From contig NZ_JAAWWP010000013.1 of the NCBI RefSeq assembly GCF_012273655.1, positions 124,001 to 188,000 of the forward strand: a stretch of DNA of 64,000 bases, written 5' to 3'. The DNA comes from Streptomyces physcomitrii. Lineage in GTDB: Bacteria > Actinomycetota > Actinomycetes > Streptomycetales > Streptomycetaceae. Each line of letters starts with the position of its first letter. Position 1 is the stretch's first letter. Positions 15,103 through 24,009 of this stretch are shown here, one piece after another. The position numbers and the translations under genes were made by a program. The notes under the pieces were generated by a model, which had not been told where the DNA came from, ran no database searches, and was given only the letters and a program-made list of their open reading frames with translations.

Positions 15103-17532
15103 GTGACCACAGCCCTCACAGGGTCCATCGAAGGCAGGATCGCCGAGGAACTCGGCGTACGCGAGCGCCAGGTGAAGGCGGCGGTGGAGCTGCTCGACGG
15201 CGGCTCGACCGTGCCGTTCATCGCCCGCTACCGCAAGGAAGCCACCGAGATGCTCGACGATGCGCAGCTGCGCACCCTCGAAGAGCGGCTCAGATACCTG
15301 CGGGAGCTGGAGGAGCGGCGCGGTGCCGTCCTCGACTCGGTGCGCGAACAGGGCAAGCTGACCGCCGAGTTGGAGGAGCAGATCCGTTCGGCGGCGACCA
15401 AGGCGCGCCTGGAGGACATCTATCTGCCCTTCAAGCCGAAGCGGCGCACCAAGGCGCAGATCGCCCGCGAGGCCGGTCTGGAGCCCCTCGCGGAGGGCCT
15501 GCTCGGCGATCCCTCGGTCGAACCGGCCGCCGCGGCCGCGGCGTTCGTGGACCCGGAGAAGGGCGTCGCCGACGCGCAGGCCGCCCTGGACGGGGCGCGG
15601 GCCATCCTCACCGAGCGGTTCTCGGAGGACGCCGACCTGATCGGGGAGCTGCGCGAGCGGATGTGGGGGCGCGGCCGGCTGGCGGCCAGGGTCCGGGAGG
15701 GCAAGGAGGAGGCGGGCGCCAAGTTCGCCGACTACTTCGACTTCGCCGAGGAGTTCACCCGGCTGCCCTCGCACCGCGTGCTCGCCATGCTCCGCGGCGA
15801 GAAGGAGGAGGTCCTCGACCTGGTCCTCGAACCGGAGCCCGCGGGCGAGGAACCGGCCGCCGGGACCCCTTCCTCGTACGAGGCGATCGTGGCCGACCGC
15901 TTCGGGGTGGCCGAGCGCGGCAGGCCGGGCGACAAGTGGCTGAAGGACACGGTCCGTTGGGCCTGGCGCACCCGCATCCTGGTGCATCTCGGCATCGATC
16001 TGCGGCTGCGGCTGCGTACCGCCGCCGAGGACGAGGCGGTCCAGGTCTTCGCGGCGAACCTGCGCGATCTGCTGCTCGCGGCCCCCGCGGGTACGCGCGC
16101 CACGCTCGGCCTGGACCCCGGCTTCCGTACGGGCGTGAAGGTGGCCGTGGTGGACGCGACCGGCAAGGTGGTGGCCACCGACGTGATCCACCCGCATGTG
16201 CCGCAGAACCGCTGGGAGGAGTCGCTCGGCAAGCTGGCGCGGCTCGCGAAGGAGCACGCGGTCGAGCTGATCGCCATCGGCAACGGCACGGCCTCCCGCG
16301 AGACCGACAAGCTCGCCGGTGAACTCATCGCGGGGCACTCGGAGTTGAAGCTGACCAAGGTGATGGTCTCGGAGGCGGGCGCCTCGGTGTACTCCGCCTC
16401 GGCCTTCGCCTCGCAGGAGCTGCCCGGCATGGACGTCTCGCTGCGCGGGGCGGTGTCCATCGCCCGCCGGCTTCAGGACCCGCTGGCCGAGCTGGTGAAG
16501 ATCGACCCGAAGTCGATCGGTGTCGGCCAGTACCAGCACGACCTGTCCGAGGTGAAGCTCTCCCGCTCCCTCGACACCGTGGTCGAGGACTGTGTGAACG
16601 GCGTGGGCGTCGATGTGAACACCGCCTCGGCGCCGCTGCTCGCCCGGGTCTCCGGGATCGGCTCCGGTCTCGCCGAGAACATCGTGGCGCACCGCGACGC
16701 GAACGGCCCCTTCCCCTCGCGCAAGGCCCTCAAGTCGGTGCCCCGGCTGGGCCCGAAGGCGTACGAGCAGTGCGCGGGCTTCCTGCGGATCCGCGGCGGC
16801 GAGGACCCGCTCGACGCCTCCAGCGTGCACCCGGAGGCCTATCCGGTGGTGCGCAGGATGGGCGAGAGCTCCGGCAGCGAGGTGGCGGCGCTGATCGGCA
16901 ACACCGCGGTGCTGCGCGGGCTGCGGCCGGAGTCCTTCGTGGACGACAGCTTCGGGCTGCCGACCGTCACCGACATCCTCAAGGAGCTGGAGAAGCCCGG
17001 GCGCGACCCTCGGCCCGCCTTCAAGACCGCCACCTTCAAGGAGGGCGTCGAGAAGATCGCGGACCTGGCCTCGGGGATGGTGCTGGAGGGCGTGGTCACC
17101 AATGTGGCGGCCTTCGGCGCCTTCGTGGACATCGGTGTGCACCAGGACGGTCTGGTGCATGTCTCGGCGATGTCGCGGACCTTCGTCAAGGACCCGCGCG
17201 AGGTGGTCAAGCCGGGCGACATCGTGAAGGTGAAGGTCCTCGACGTCGACATCCCGCGCAAGCGGATCTCGCTGACCCTGCGCCTGGACGACGAGGCCGC
17301 ACCCGGCAGCGAAGGACCCGGCCCCCGTGCGGAGCGCGGCGGCCGGCGCGGCGGCGGCCGCCCCCCGCAGCAGCGCCGGGAGCGCACCGGCCGCGGGAAC
17401 GGCGGTAGTTCGGGCGGCGGCGGTACGGGCGGCAGCGCGGGCGGCGGCCGTCCGCAGGCCGCACCGGCAAACAGCGCGATGGCGGACGCCCTGCGACGCG
17501 CGGGCCTGGTGGACCCGAAGAAGAAGCGCTGA
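15103..17532 (+). CDS. tex: Tex family RNA-binding transcription accessory protein
   Basis: An 809-residue Tex/Spt6-type protein starting GTG 15103 (MTTALTGSIEGRIAEELGV). The domain order is typical: Tex N-terminal helical region (1-190), a YqgF/RNase H-like domain beginning TLGLDPGFRTGVKVAVVD near 332, a helix-hairpin-helix region near 499-580 (VDVNTASAPLLARVSGIG), and an S1 RNA-binding domain near 658-727 (MVLEGVVTNVAAFGAFVDIG). The tail from about 735 is rich in Gly, Arg and Ser and ends in basic PKKKR, an extension common in actinobacterial Tex. The protein binds nucleic acids and is linked to transcription. It is monocistronic and followed by a strong hairpin. Confidence 0.96.
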   Translation: MTTALTGSIEGRIAEELGVRERQVKAAVELLDGGSTVPFIARYRKEATEMLDDAQLRTLEERLRYLRELEERRGAVLDSVREQGKLTAELEEQIRSAATKARLEDIYLPFKPKRRTKAQIAREAGLEPLAEGLLGDPSVEPAAAAAAFVDPEKGVADAQAALDGARAILTERFSEDADLIGELRERMWGRGRLAARVREGKEEAGAKFADYFDFAEEFTRLPSHRVLAMLRGEKEEVLDLVLEPEPAGEEPAAGTPSSYEAIVADRFGVAERGRPGDKWLKDTVRWAWRTRILVHLGIDLRLRLRTAAEDEAVQVFAANLRDLLLAAPAGTRATLGLDPGFRTGVKVAVVDATGKVVATDVIHPHVPQNRWEESLGKLARLAKEHAVELIAIGNGTASRETDKLAGELIAGHSELKLTKVMVSEAGASVYSASAFASQELPGMDVSLRGAVSIARRLQDPLAELVKIDPKSIGVGQYQHDLSEVKLSRSLDTVVEDCVNGVGVDVNTASAPLLARVSGIGSGLAENIVAHRDANGPFPSRKALKSVPRLGPKAYEQCAGFLRIRGGEDPLDASSVHPEAYPVVRRMGESSGSEVAALIGNTAVLRGLRPESFVDDSFGLPTVTDILKELEKPGRDPRPAFKTATFKEGVEKIADLASGMVLEGVVTNVAAFGAFVDIGVHQDGLVHVSAMSRTFVKDPREVVKPGDIVKVKVLDVDIPRKRISLTLRLDDEAAPGSEGPGPRAERGGRRGGGRPPQQRRERTGRGNGGSSGGGGTGGSAGGGRPQAAPANSAMADALRRAGLVDPKKKR

Positions 17533-17552
17533 GCCGGGCGGGCCGAGAGCCC

Positions 17553-17597
17553 GGCGCGGGAGGCGGGTGCCGGTGACGGCGGCCCGCCTCCCGCGCC
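17553..17597 (+). terminator. strong hairpin terminator after tex
   Basis: GGCGCGGGAGGCGGG (17553-17567) pairs perfectly over 15 bases with 17583-17597 around a 15-base loop that has its own small stem. It lies 21 bases after the tex stop, between convergent genes. Confidence 0.75.
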
Positions 17598-17702
17598 GCT
17601 CGGGGCAGCACCCCCCTGGCGCGGGGCGGAACAGGCCGGAGCCCCCCCGAGCCGTGCGGTACGGAACGGCACGGCACGGTGCGGCCCGGCCCGGCCCGGG
17701 GG

Positions 17703-18536
17703 TCAGCGCAGTCCGGCGAAGAGATCGTTCTCGGGCACGGGCGCGCCGGTGGTGTCCTTGACGCGTACGAAGGTCTCCATGCCCATCAGCTCGGCGAACT
17801 TCTCCTTGCCCATCTTGAGGAAGAAGATGTTCTCGCCCTGACTGGCGTGCGCGGCCAGGGCGTCGAACTTCTGGCCGCTGAAGGCGACGGTGTCCACCCA
17901 GGTGGTGATCTCCTCGTCGGGGAGGCCGATCTCGGCCAGCGCGGCGGCCTCCTCGGGGTCCGGCTCCGGCATGTCCTCGCCCAGCTCACGCAGGGTCTCC
18001 CCGAACCGCTGCATCATCGAGCGGGGCGCCGTCGTCCAGTACACCTTCGGGGTCAGCTCGATCGTCTCCAGCGCCGCCATGGTGATGCGGTGGGCCTGGA
18101 TGTGGTCGGGGTGGCCGTAGAAGCCGTTCTCGTCGTAGGTGACGACCACATCCGGCCGGTAGTGCCGCATCAGCTCCGCGAGCCGGGCGGCGCCGTCCGC
18201 CACCGGGGTCTGCCAGAAGGAGCCGGGGGCGTCGTTGCTCGGCCAGCCCACCATTCCGGAGTCGGCGTAGTCCAGGGTCTCCAGGTCGCTGATCTTCAGG
18301 ACCTCGCAGCTCGCCGCCAGCTCCGCCCGGCGCATCTCGGCGACGGCCGCCGGGTCATGACCGGGATCGCCCGGTTTGACACCTCCCGGCCCGTCGCCGC
18401 AACCGCCGTCGGTACAGGTCACCAGCACCGTACGGATGCCTTCCGCCGCATAGCGCGCGAGGACGCCGCCGGTCGAGGTGGCCTCGTCGTCGGGGTGGGC
18501 GTGTACCGCCATGAGCACCAAGGGTCGATCAGACAT
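17703..18536 (-). CDS. PIG-L family deacetylase (MshB/Mca-like)
   Basis: A 277-residue zinc-dependent N-deacetylase or amidase from ATG 18536-18534, with GAGGA upstream. The metal and catalytic motifs are intact: AHPDDE at 13-18 (H14, D16, D17) and HPDH at 142-145. The insert CTDGGCGDGPGGVKPGDPG matches the MshB/Mca branch, which removes acetate from GlcNAc-inositol in mycothiol synthesis or cleaves mycothiol conjugates. I do not assign it to either because Streptomyces carries several paralogues and no mycothiol gene is adjacent. It is monocistronic. Confidence 0.87.
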   Translation of the reverse strand: MSDRPLVLMAVHAHPDDEATSTGGVLARYAAEGIRTVLVTCTDGGCGDGPGGVKPGDPGHDPAAVAEMRRAELAASCEVLKISDLETLDYADSGMVGWPSNDAPGSFWQTPVADGAARLAELMRHYRPDVVVTYDENGFYGHPDHIQAHRITMAALETIELTPKVYWTTAPRSMMQRFGETLRELGEDMPEPDPEEAAALAEIGLPDEEITTWVDTVAFSGQKFDALAAHASQGENIFFLKMGKEKFAELMGMETFVRVKDTTGAPVPENDLFAGLR

Positions 18537-18785
18537 CGGAAGTCCTCGCATTTTCTCTCGCTGTGTCCTGCACATGTGGGCGGCTCAGGTGCCGCGGGTG
18601 GGGAAGCCGGATCCCGGTGGGGGCGCACGAGCGTGCGCTCTCCCCCGTCGACGGCCGGTTCCCGGGAGGGACAACCATGCGCCCCGGACCTGCTGTTCCC
18701 GACCTGAGCAGCTCGGCGACCGCCGGGGACGCGCTCCGGGTCCGGATGCGCTCCACCCGCGGTGCGGGACCGGCCCCGCACACGC

Positions 18786-20825
18786 TCAGACCTCCGCCGC
18801 GTGCTGGTCGAGCCAGGCCCGCGCGGCCGCCTGTTCGGCCTCGGTGGGTGGCGGGCGCAGCTGGTCCGGGTACCGGATCAGGCAGTGGCGCCGGGCGGTC
18901 TCCAGGCCGATCGCGCGCGCCGCGGGCGAGAGGTCCGGGTGTTCGGCGACCTCCACGGCACGCTGCCACCAGCTCCGGCTGCGCGAGTCGACGGAATAGT
19001 GCCACAGCGGCTGTGCGGGGTCGGCGACTCCGAGGAGTACCCGGTGCAGTACATAGTCGCGCAGGCCGGGTGTGCCGAGCAGCCGGTCGGCCACGCGCAG
19101 CGGGTGCTCGCCGTCGAGGCGGGCCCGGACCAGCACCCAGGTCATCAACTGGCCCTCGTCATGGGCGTCCGAGGCGACGAACTCCCACAGCTCCGCCGCT
19201 CCGGCCTCGTCCGGGGCGCCGAGACGGGTGAGCGGGCGCAGGTCGTTCTTCCAGACCGGTCGGGCGCGGTTCCACCAGGCGAGCAGCCGGGCGGCGGCCG
19301 GGTGTCCCAGGTCGAGGGCGAGGCAGGTCAGGGTGACGAGCGGGTGGCGCCACTCGGTGTAGGTCGTCTTGTACTTCTTGGTGAGGTCGCCGAGCCTCGG
19401 CAGCAGGGCGTCGACATCCGCCGCGGTGCCCTGCCCGTGGGCGAGGAGCAGTTCGAGGCAGAAGCCGAGCCCCTGCAGAGCGGTGCCGGGGGCGGCCACC
19501 TGCTCGTGCAGCCAGCGCGTGTCGGCGTCGGTGAGCGCCCGGTACCGGTGCCAGACATCGCCCAAGGCGCCCTCGTAGGCGGTGAGATCGGGTCCGGAGG
19601 CGGGCGCGCCCTCGTCGAAGCGCTCCACGACGGCCAGCACCTCCGCGGTCTCCACCCCGGCGAACACCGCTCCCCCGGGCTTCAGTACCGCCTCCCGGAG
19701 CAGCTCGACCCGGTCGCGCGCCAACTCCGCAGTGCGGACGCGCAGTTCGCGGGGCAGCCGGGTGTCGGTGGCGCAGCGGGCCGCGGTCAGGGTGTGGAAG
19801 AGGAGTTCCGTCTCGTGGTGCGCGTCGGTCTCCCGGCCCCAGGCCGCCGTGACGCTGTTGACCAGGGCACCGGCCAGCTCCCGGGTCGCCGCCGCCGGGG
19901 CGCCGCGCGCGGCCAGTTCCGCCGCGAGGCCGGCGGCGGCCCGTACCGGGTCCGGCTCCCGGAGCGCCTGGTGCAGCGCCAGCCACTCGGTGACCGTCTC
20001 GGGTTCACCGGCGAGCACCCATTCCCGTACCCGGGCCAGTCCCCGCTCGGACGGGACCTCGGCCAGGACACCGGCCGCGGCGGAGCCCAGTGCGTCGCAC
20101 CTCTCCCAGGCGGCGTGGTGCTCCTGCCGGAGCAGGGCGTGCAGCAGCTCCGGCCAGGCCTCCCAGTCCGCCGGATTCCCCCGGTGGCCGGTCCGCCAGG
20201 CCCCCAGCAGGCGTTCCGCCTCGGCGGGAGTCAGCGCCTCGCGCCGCTCCAGCGCGCGCACGAACGGGGCCGGGGCCTCCGCCTCCTCGCGCAGCCGGTC
20301 ATGCAGCCAGTCGGCCTGGACGCGGCTCAACGGCCGGTAGCGGAAGGGGAGTCGGCGGCGGTCCACCGGTTCGTCCAGCTCGTCCAGGAACTGGCGTACG
20401 CCGTGCGGGTCCCCGGGATCCGGCAGGCCCGCGGCGTCCCGGTGGGTGACGTGGTCGAGGCGGAAGGCGCCCTCCGGACCACCGTTCTCGATCCGGAAAC
20501 CGGCCGGGCCCGCGCCGAGCCCGGCCGCGACGACGGCGTGGTCGCCGCCCCAGTGCAGCAGCAGCTCGCCGGTCAGGGCGCCCGCGCGGTCGAAGGCCCG
20601 CTGGTGGGACTGCCAGTGCCAGTACGCGAAGGAGAAGGGCGCAGTCCGGCCCGTACCCAGTTCGGCGGCGTCCGCGTGGCCGTCGCTCTGGGTGTAGCGG
20701 GAGCGGTGCGGCGGGGGCAGCACCAGGAATCCGTCGGCGCCCAGGCGCCGCCACCACGCGGTGATCGTGACGAGGTCCGACGGTCGCTCCAGGTGACCCT
20801 GCTCGGCGGTGTCGGCTCGGTTCAT
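18786..20825 (-). CDS. hypothetical protein, 679 residues
   Basis: A long intact frame from ATG 20825-20823 (MNRADTAEQGHLERPSDLVT) with Streptomyces codon bias and no family I recognise. The first 170 residues are mixed alpha/beta and Trp-rich (FAYWHWQSHQRAFDRAG, LLHWGGDHAVVAAGLG). The rest is strongly helical with repeated Leu/Ala-rich helices, suggesting a helical-repeat scaffold. No signal peptide, membrane segment or catalytic motif is apparent. It starts 124 bases behind an ABC-F ATPase gene on the same strand and may be co-transcribed, though nothing in its sequence links it to ribosomes. Confidence 0.75.
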   Translation of the reverse strand: MNRADTAEQGHLERPSDLVTITAWWRRLGADGFLVLPPPHRSRYTQSDGHADAAELGTGRTAPFSFAYWHWQSHQRAFDRAGALTGELLLHWGGDHAVVAAGLGAGPAGFRIENGGPEGAFRLDHVTHRDAAGLPDPGDPHGVRQFLDELDEPVDRRRLPFRYRPLSRVQADWLHDRLREEAEAPAPFVRALERREALTPAEAERLLGAWRTGHRGNPADWEAWPELLHALLRQEHHAAWERCDALGSAAAGVLAEVPSERGLARVREWVLAGEPETVTEWLALHQALREPDPVRAAAGLAAELAARGAPAAATRELAGALVNSVTAAWGRETDAHHETELLFHTLTAARCATDTRLPRELRVRTAELARDRVELLREAVLKPGGAVFAGVETAEVLAVVERFDEGAPASGPDLTAYEGALGDVWHRYRALTDADTRWLHEQVAAPGTALQGLGFCLELLLAHGQGTAADVDALLPRLGDLTKKYKTTYTEWRHPLVTLTCLALDLGHPAAARLLAWWNRARPVWKNDLRPLTRLGAPDEAGAAELWEFVASDAHDEGQLMTWVLVRARLDGEHPLRVADRLLGTPGLRDYVLHRVLLGVADPAQPLWHYSVDSRSRSWWQRAVEVAEHPDLSPAARAIGLETARRHCLIRYPDQLRPPPTEAEQAAARAWLDQHAAEV

Positions 20826-20949
20826 GTACGGGCTCCCTCAGTCCTGCCGGCCGGGCGCATGCCCCCGCCGGATGCGGCGCTCCCCCGGAGCCGCCTCGGC
20901 GGCGCCCCGCTCTCCCGCGAGGCCCCGCCGCTTCTGCCGTTCGGATTTC

Positions 20950-22587
20950 TCAGATCTCGCTGACCCGGCCTCCGGCCACCTCGATACGCCGGGTGGTACG
21001 GACGGCGTCCAGCATCCGGCGGTCGTGGGTGACGAGGAGCAGGGTGCCCTGGTAGGAGTCGAGGGCGGACTCCAGCTGCTCGATGGCGGGCAGGTCGAGG
21101 TGGTTGGTCGGCTCGTCGAGGACCAGCAGGTTGACGCCGCGGCCCTGGAGCAGCGCGAGCGCGGCCCGGGTGCGTTCGCCGGGTGACAGCGAGGAGGCCG
21201 GGCGCAGTACGTGCTCGGCGCCGAGGCCGAACTTGGCGAGCAGGGTGCGTACTTCGGCCGGGTCGAGGGCGGGGGCGGCGGCGCGGAAGGCCTCGGTGAG
21301 CGGGGCCTCGCCGTGGAAGAGCGCACGGGCCTGGTCCACCTCGCCGACCACCACGCCGGGGCCGACCGCGGCGTGCCCGGAGTCCAGCGGGACCCGCCCG
21401 AGGAGGGCGCCGAGCAGGGTGGACTTGCCCGCGCCGTTGGGTCCGGTGACCGCGACCCGGTCCGCCCAGTCGATCTGGAGGGTCGCGGGGCCGAAGGAGA
21501 AGTCACCGCGCCGCAGGCGGGCCTCGCGCAGGGTGGCGACCACCGCGCCGGAGCGGGGCGCGGCGGCGATCTCCATCCGCAGCTCCCACTCCTTGCGGGG
21601 CTCCTCGACGACGTCGAGGCGCTCGATCATGCGCTGGGTCTGGCGGGCCTTGGCGGCCTGCTTCTCGCTCGACTCCGAACGGAACTTGCGGCCGATCTTG
21701 TCGTTGTCGGTGGACTTGCGCCGCGCGTTCTTGACGCCCTTGTCCATCCAGGACCGCTGGGTGTGCGCGCGCTCCTGGAGCGAGGCCCGCTTGTCCGCGT
21801 ACTCCTCGAACTCCTCGCGGGCGTGGCGCCGGGCGCGCTCGCGCTCGTCGAGATAGGCGCCGTAACCGCCGCCGTAGAGCGCGATCCGCTGCTGGGCGAG
21901 GTCGAGTTCGAGGACCTTGGTGACGGTGCGGTTGAGGAACTCGCGGTCGTGGCTGACCAGGACGGTGCCCGCGCGCAGTCCGCCGACGAAGCGCTCCAGG
22001 CGTTCCAGTCCGTCCAGGTCGAGGTCGTTGGTGGGCTCGTCGAGGAGGAAGACGTCGTAGCGGGAGAGCAGCAGCGAGGCGAGTCCGGCGCGGGCGGCCT
22101 GGCCGCCGGAGAGCGAGGTCATCGGCTGCTCCAGGCTGACCGCGAGGCCCAGCGAGGCGGCCACCTCACCGGAGCGCTCCTCCAGGTCGGCGCCGCCGAG
22201 GGCGAGCCAGCGCTCCAGGCCGAGCGCATAGGCGTCGTCGGCCCCGGGCGCACCGGTGGCGAGCGCCTCGGCGGCGGCGTCCATCTCCCGCTGCGCACGG
22301 GCCACCCCGGTGCGGCGGGCGAGGAAGTCCGCCACGCTCTCCCCCGGGCGGCGTTCCGGCTCCTGCGGCAGGTGCCCCACGGTCGCGGTGGGCGGGGAGA
22401 GGCTCAACTCGCCCTCCTCCGGGGTGTCCAGCCCGGCGAGGAGGCGGAGCAGGGTGGACTTTCCCGCGCCGTTGGCACCGACGAGTCCGATCACCTCGCC
22501 GGGCGCGACCACCAGGTCGAGCCCGGAGAAGAGCGAGCGGTCGCCGTGTCCGGCGGCGAGTTGCTTGGCGACGAGAGTGGCAGTCAT
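20950..22587 (-). CDS. ABC-F family ATP-binding protein
   Basis: A 545-residue protein with two ABC domains and no membrane segment, the ABC-F plan. Domain 1 has Walker A GANGAGKST near 38-46, signature LSGGQAARAGL and Walker B FLLDEPTNDLDLDG. Domain 2 has GPNGAGKST near 375, LSPGERTRAAL and LVLDEPTNHLDL. Between them lies a long charged linker (EERARRHAREEFEEYADKR, KKDNDK-like basic stretch near 290), the P-site tRNA interaction region in ribosome-bound members. ABC-F proteins rescue or protect ribosomes, some giving macrolide or lincosamide resistance. Whether this one is a resistance or a housekeeping type cannot be told from sequence alone. Confidence 0.93.
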   Translation of the reverse strand: MTATLVAKQLAAGHGDRSLFSGLDLVVAPGEVIGLVGANGAGKSTLLRLLAGLDTPEEGELSLSPPTATVGHLPQEPERRPGESVADFLARRTGVARAQREMDAAAEALATGAPGADDAYALGLERWLALGGADLEERSGEVAASLGLAVSLEQPMTSLSGGQAARAGLASLLLSRYDVFLLDEPTNDLDLDGLERLERFVGGLRAGTVLVSHDREFLNRTVTKVLELDLAQQRIALYGGGYGAYLDERERARRHAREEFEEYADKRASLQERAHTQRSWMDKGVKNARRKSTDNDKIGRKFRSESSEKQAAKARQTQRMIERLDVVEEPRKEWELRMEIAAAPRSGAVVATLREARLRRGDFSFGPATLQIDWADRVAVTGPNGAGKSTLLGALLGRVPLDSGHAAVGPGVVVGEVDQARALFHGEAPLTEAFRAAAPALDPAEVRTLLAKFGLGAEHVLRPASSLSPGERTRAALALLQGRGVNLLVLDEPTNHLDLPAIEQLESALDSYQGTLLLVTHDRRMLDAVRTTRRIEVAGGRVSEI

Positions 22588-22660
22588 CAGGGTGCTGATC
22601 CTAACGAGGCGGCGGGCCCGGTCGGTTCACGGGAGCCCGGCGGCCCCCGGTCGCCCGCGC

Positions 22661-22768
22661 GAGCGGTCCACGTACGGGAGCGGGTACCGCCCACACGAGC
22701 GGTCCACGTACGGGACCGGGTGCCGCCCACACGAGCGGTCCACGTACGGGACCGGGTGCCGCCCACCC
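22661..22768. repeat. three tandem copies of a 36-base repeat
   Basis: Units start at 22661, 22697 and 22733 with GAGCGGTCCACGTACGGG as shared core. Copies 2 and 3 are almost identical and copy 1 has a few changes. Each contains GTCC-ACGTACG-GGAC, a dyad in copies 2 and 3. The array lies in the 235-base spacer between the divergent ABC-F and DAO-like genes, 74 bases upstream of the first ABC-F codon. Confidence 0.85.
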
Positions 22769-22810
22769 TCCGCCTCCCGCAGCCCTTGCCCGCCCGGTGC
22801 CCCGGCTGCC

Positions 22811-22816
22811 TACGAT
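22811..22816 (+). promoter_or_regulatory. -10 box for a leaderless DAO-like mRNA
   Basis: TACGAT ends six bases before the GTG at 22823, and TTGCCC stands 19 bases further upstream (22786-22791). No ribosome site precedes the GTG. Confidence 0.4.
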
Positions 22817-22822
22817 CCGGGG

Positions 22823-23773
22823 GTGAAGAGCGAGGCGATCGTCATCGGCAGCGGAGTCATCGGGCTCACCACCGCGCTCGCGCTCGCCGAGCAGGGCCGG
22901 CGGGTGCGGGTCTGGACGCGGGAGCCGGCCGGGGCCACCACCTCGGCGGTGGCGGGCGCACTGTGGTGGCCGTACCGGATCGAGCCCGTGGCGCTCGCCG
23001 CCGACTGGGCGCTGGAGTCCCTGAGCACCTTCCTCCAGCTCGCGGAGAGCGCGCCCGGCAGCGGAGTGCGCACGGTCCCGGGCGTGCACCGGGGGCTCTC
23101 ACGCGACTCCCTGGGCTCCTGGGCGGCGCGGGTGCCGGGGCTGCGGGAGGCCACCGGGCGGGAGTGCCCGGGTGGCGGGCTGTGGGCGCGGCTGCCGCTG
23201 CTGGACATGCCGGTGCATCTGCGGTGGCTGGCCGAACGCCTGGCGGCGGCCGGGGGCGGCGTCGAACTCCGGGAGGTCCACGCCCTGGACGAGGCTTTCG
23301 ACGAGGCCCCAGTGGTGGTCAACTGCTCCGGGCTCGGCGCGCGCGAGCTGGTTCCGGACCCCGGAGTGCGGCCGGTGCGGGGGCAGTTGGTGCTGGTGGA
23401 GAACCCGGGCGTCGAGAGCTGGTACGTCGAGGCGGCGCCGGGGGCGCGGACGACCACGTACTTCTTCCCGCAGCCCGGCAGACTGGTGCTCGGCGGCACG
23501 GCCGAGGAGGACTCCTTCTCGACGCGGCCGGATCCGGGCACCGCCGCGGAGATCGTCCGGCGCTGTGCGGCCGTCCGGCCGGAGATCGCCGAGGCGCGGG
23601 TCCTCGGCCACCTGGTCGGGCTGCGGCCCGCGCGGCGTTCGGTGCGCCTGGAGGCGGTCCGGCGCGCGGACGGCGGGCTCCTGGTGCACCACTACGGTCA
23701 CGGCGGCGCTGGGGTGACGGTGGCCTGGGGCGCGGCGCGGGCGGCGGCTCAGCTGGTGTCCGGCGTGGGCTGA
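22823..23773 (+). CDS. FAD-dependent oxidoreductase, D-amino-acid oxidase type
   Basis: A 316-residue flavoenzyme starting GTG 22823 (MKSEAIVIGSGVIGLTTALA). The Rossmann motif G9-S-G-V-I-G14 binds FAD. SAVAGALWWPYRIEP, VVVNCSGLGARELVPD, PVRGQLVLVENPG and the C-terminal GLLVHHYGHGGAGVTVAWG (the DAO signature) place it with eukaryotic-type D-amino-acid oxidases, which deaminate D-amino acids to keto acids, releasing ammonia and peroxide. Substrate preference is unknown. It diverges from the ABC-F gene across the tandem repeat and converges on the BCCT carrier. Confidence 0.9.
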   Translation: MKSEAIVIGSGVIGLTTALALAEQGRRVRVWTREPAGATTSAVAGALWWPYRIEPVALAADWALESLSTFLQLAESAPGSGVRTVPGVHRGLSRDSLGSWAARVPGLREATGRECPGGGLWARLPLLDMPVHLRWLAERLAAAGGGVELREVHALDEAFDEAPVVVNCSGLGARELVPDPGVRPVRGQLVLVENPGVESWYVEAAPGARTTTYFFPQPGRLVLGGTAEEDSFSTRPDPGTAAEIVRRCAAVRPEIAEARVLGHLVGLRPARRSVRLEAVRRADGGLLVHHYGHGGAGVTVAWGAARAAAQLVSGVG

Positions 23774-23940
23774 GCCGCCGCGGGGTGACAGGCGCCGAGG
23801 TCCGGGGGCCGAGAAGGCCAGGGGCCGAGGAGACCGGGCGCGCTCCCGCCGGACCCGGCGGGCCGGCAGCCGAGGCCAGGTGCGAGGTGCCGGACCCGGC
23901 GGGACCGGCGCCGAGGCCGGGGGCGGGGGCGGGAGACGCG

Positions 23941-23977
23941 AAGGTGCCCGTCACGCGCGCGGCGTGACGGGCACCTT
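23941..23977. terminator. perfect 16-base hairpin between DAO-like and BCCT genes
   Basis: AAGGTGCCCGTCACGC (23941-23956) pairs exactly with 23962-23977 around GCGCG. The A-rich start and T-rich end make it usable in both directions, as expected between convergent genes. Confidence 0.8.
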
Positions 23978-24009
23978 CTGGGCCGAGGGGCCGAGGCGGC
24001 CCCGGGCGG

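Noticed and set aside
14152..17160. A 1002-codon minus-strand open frame across tex
   Set aside because: It is antisense to tex and the SCO6745-family gene, both clearly real, with low-complexity composition and no family match.
22661..22768. Tandem repeats considered as a CRISPR array
   Set aside because: The three units abut with no variable spacers, and no cas gene is present.
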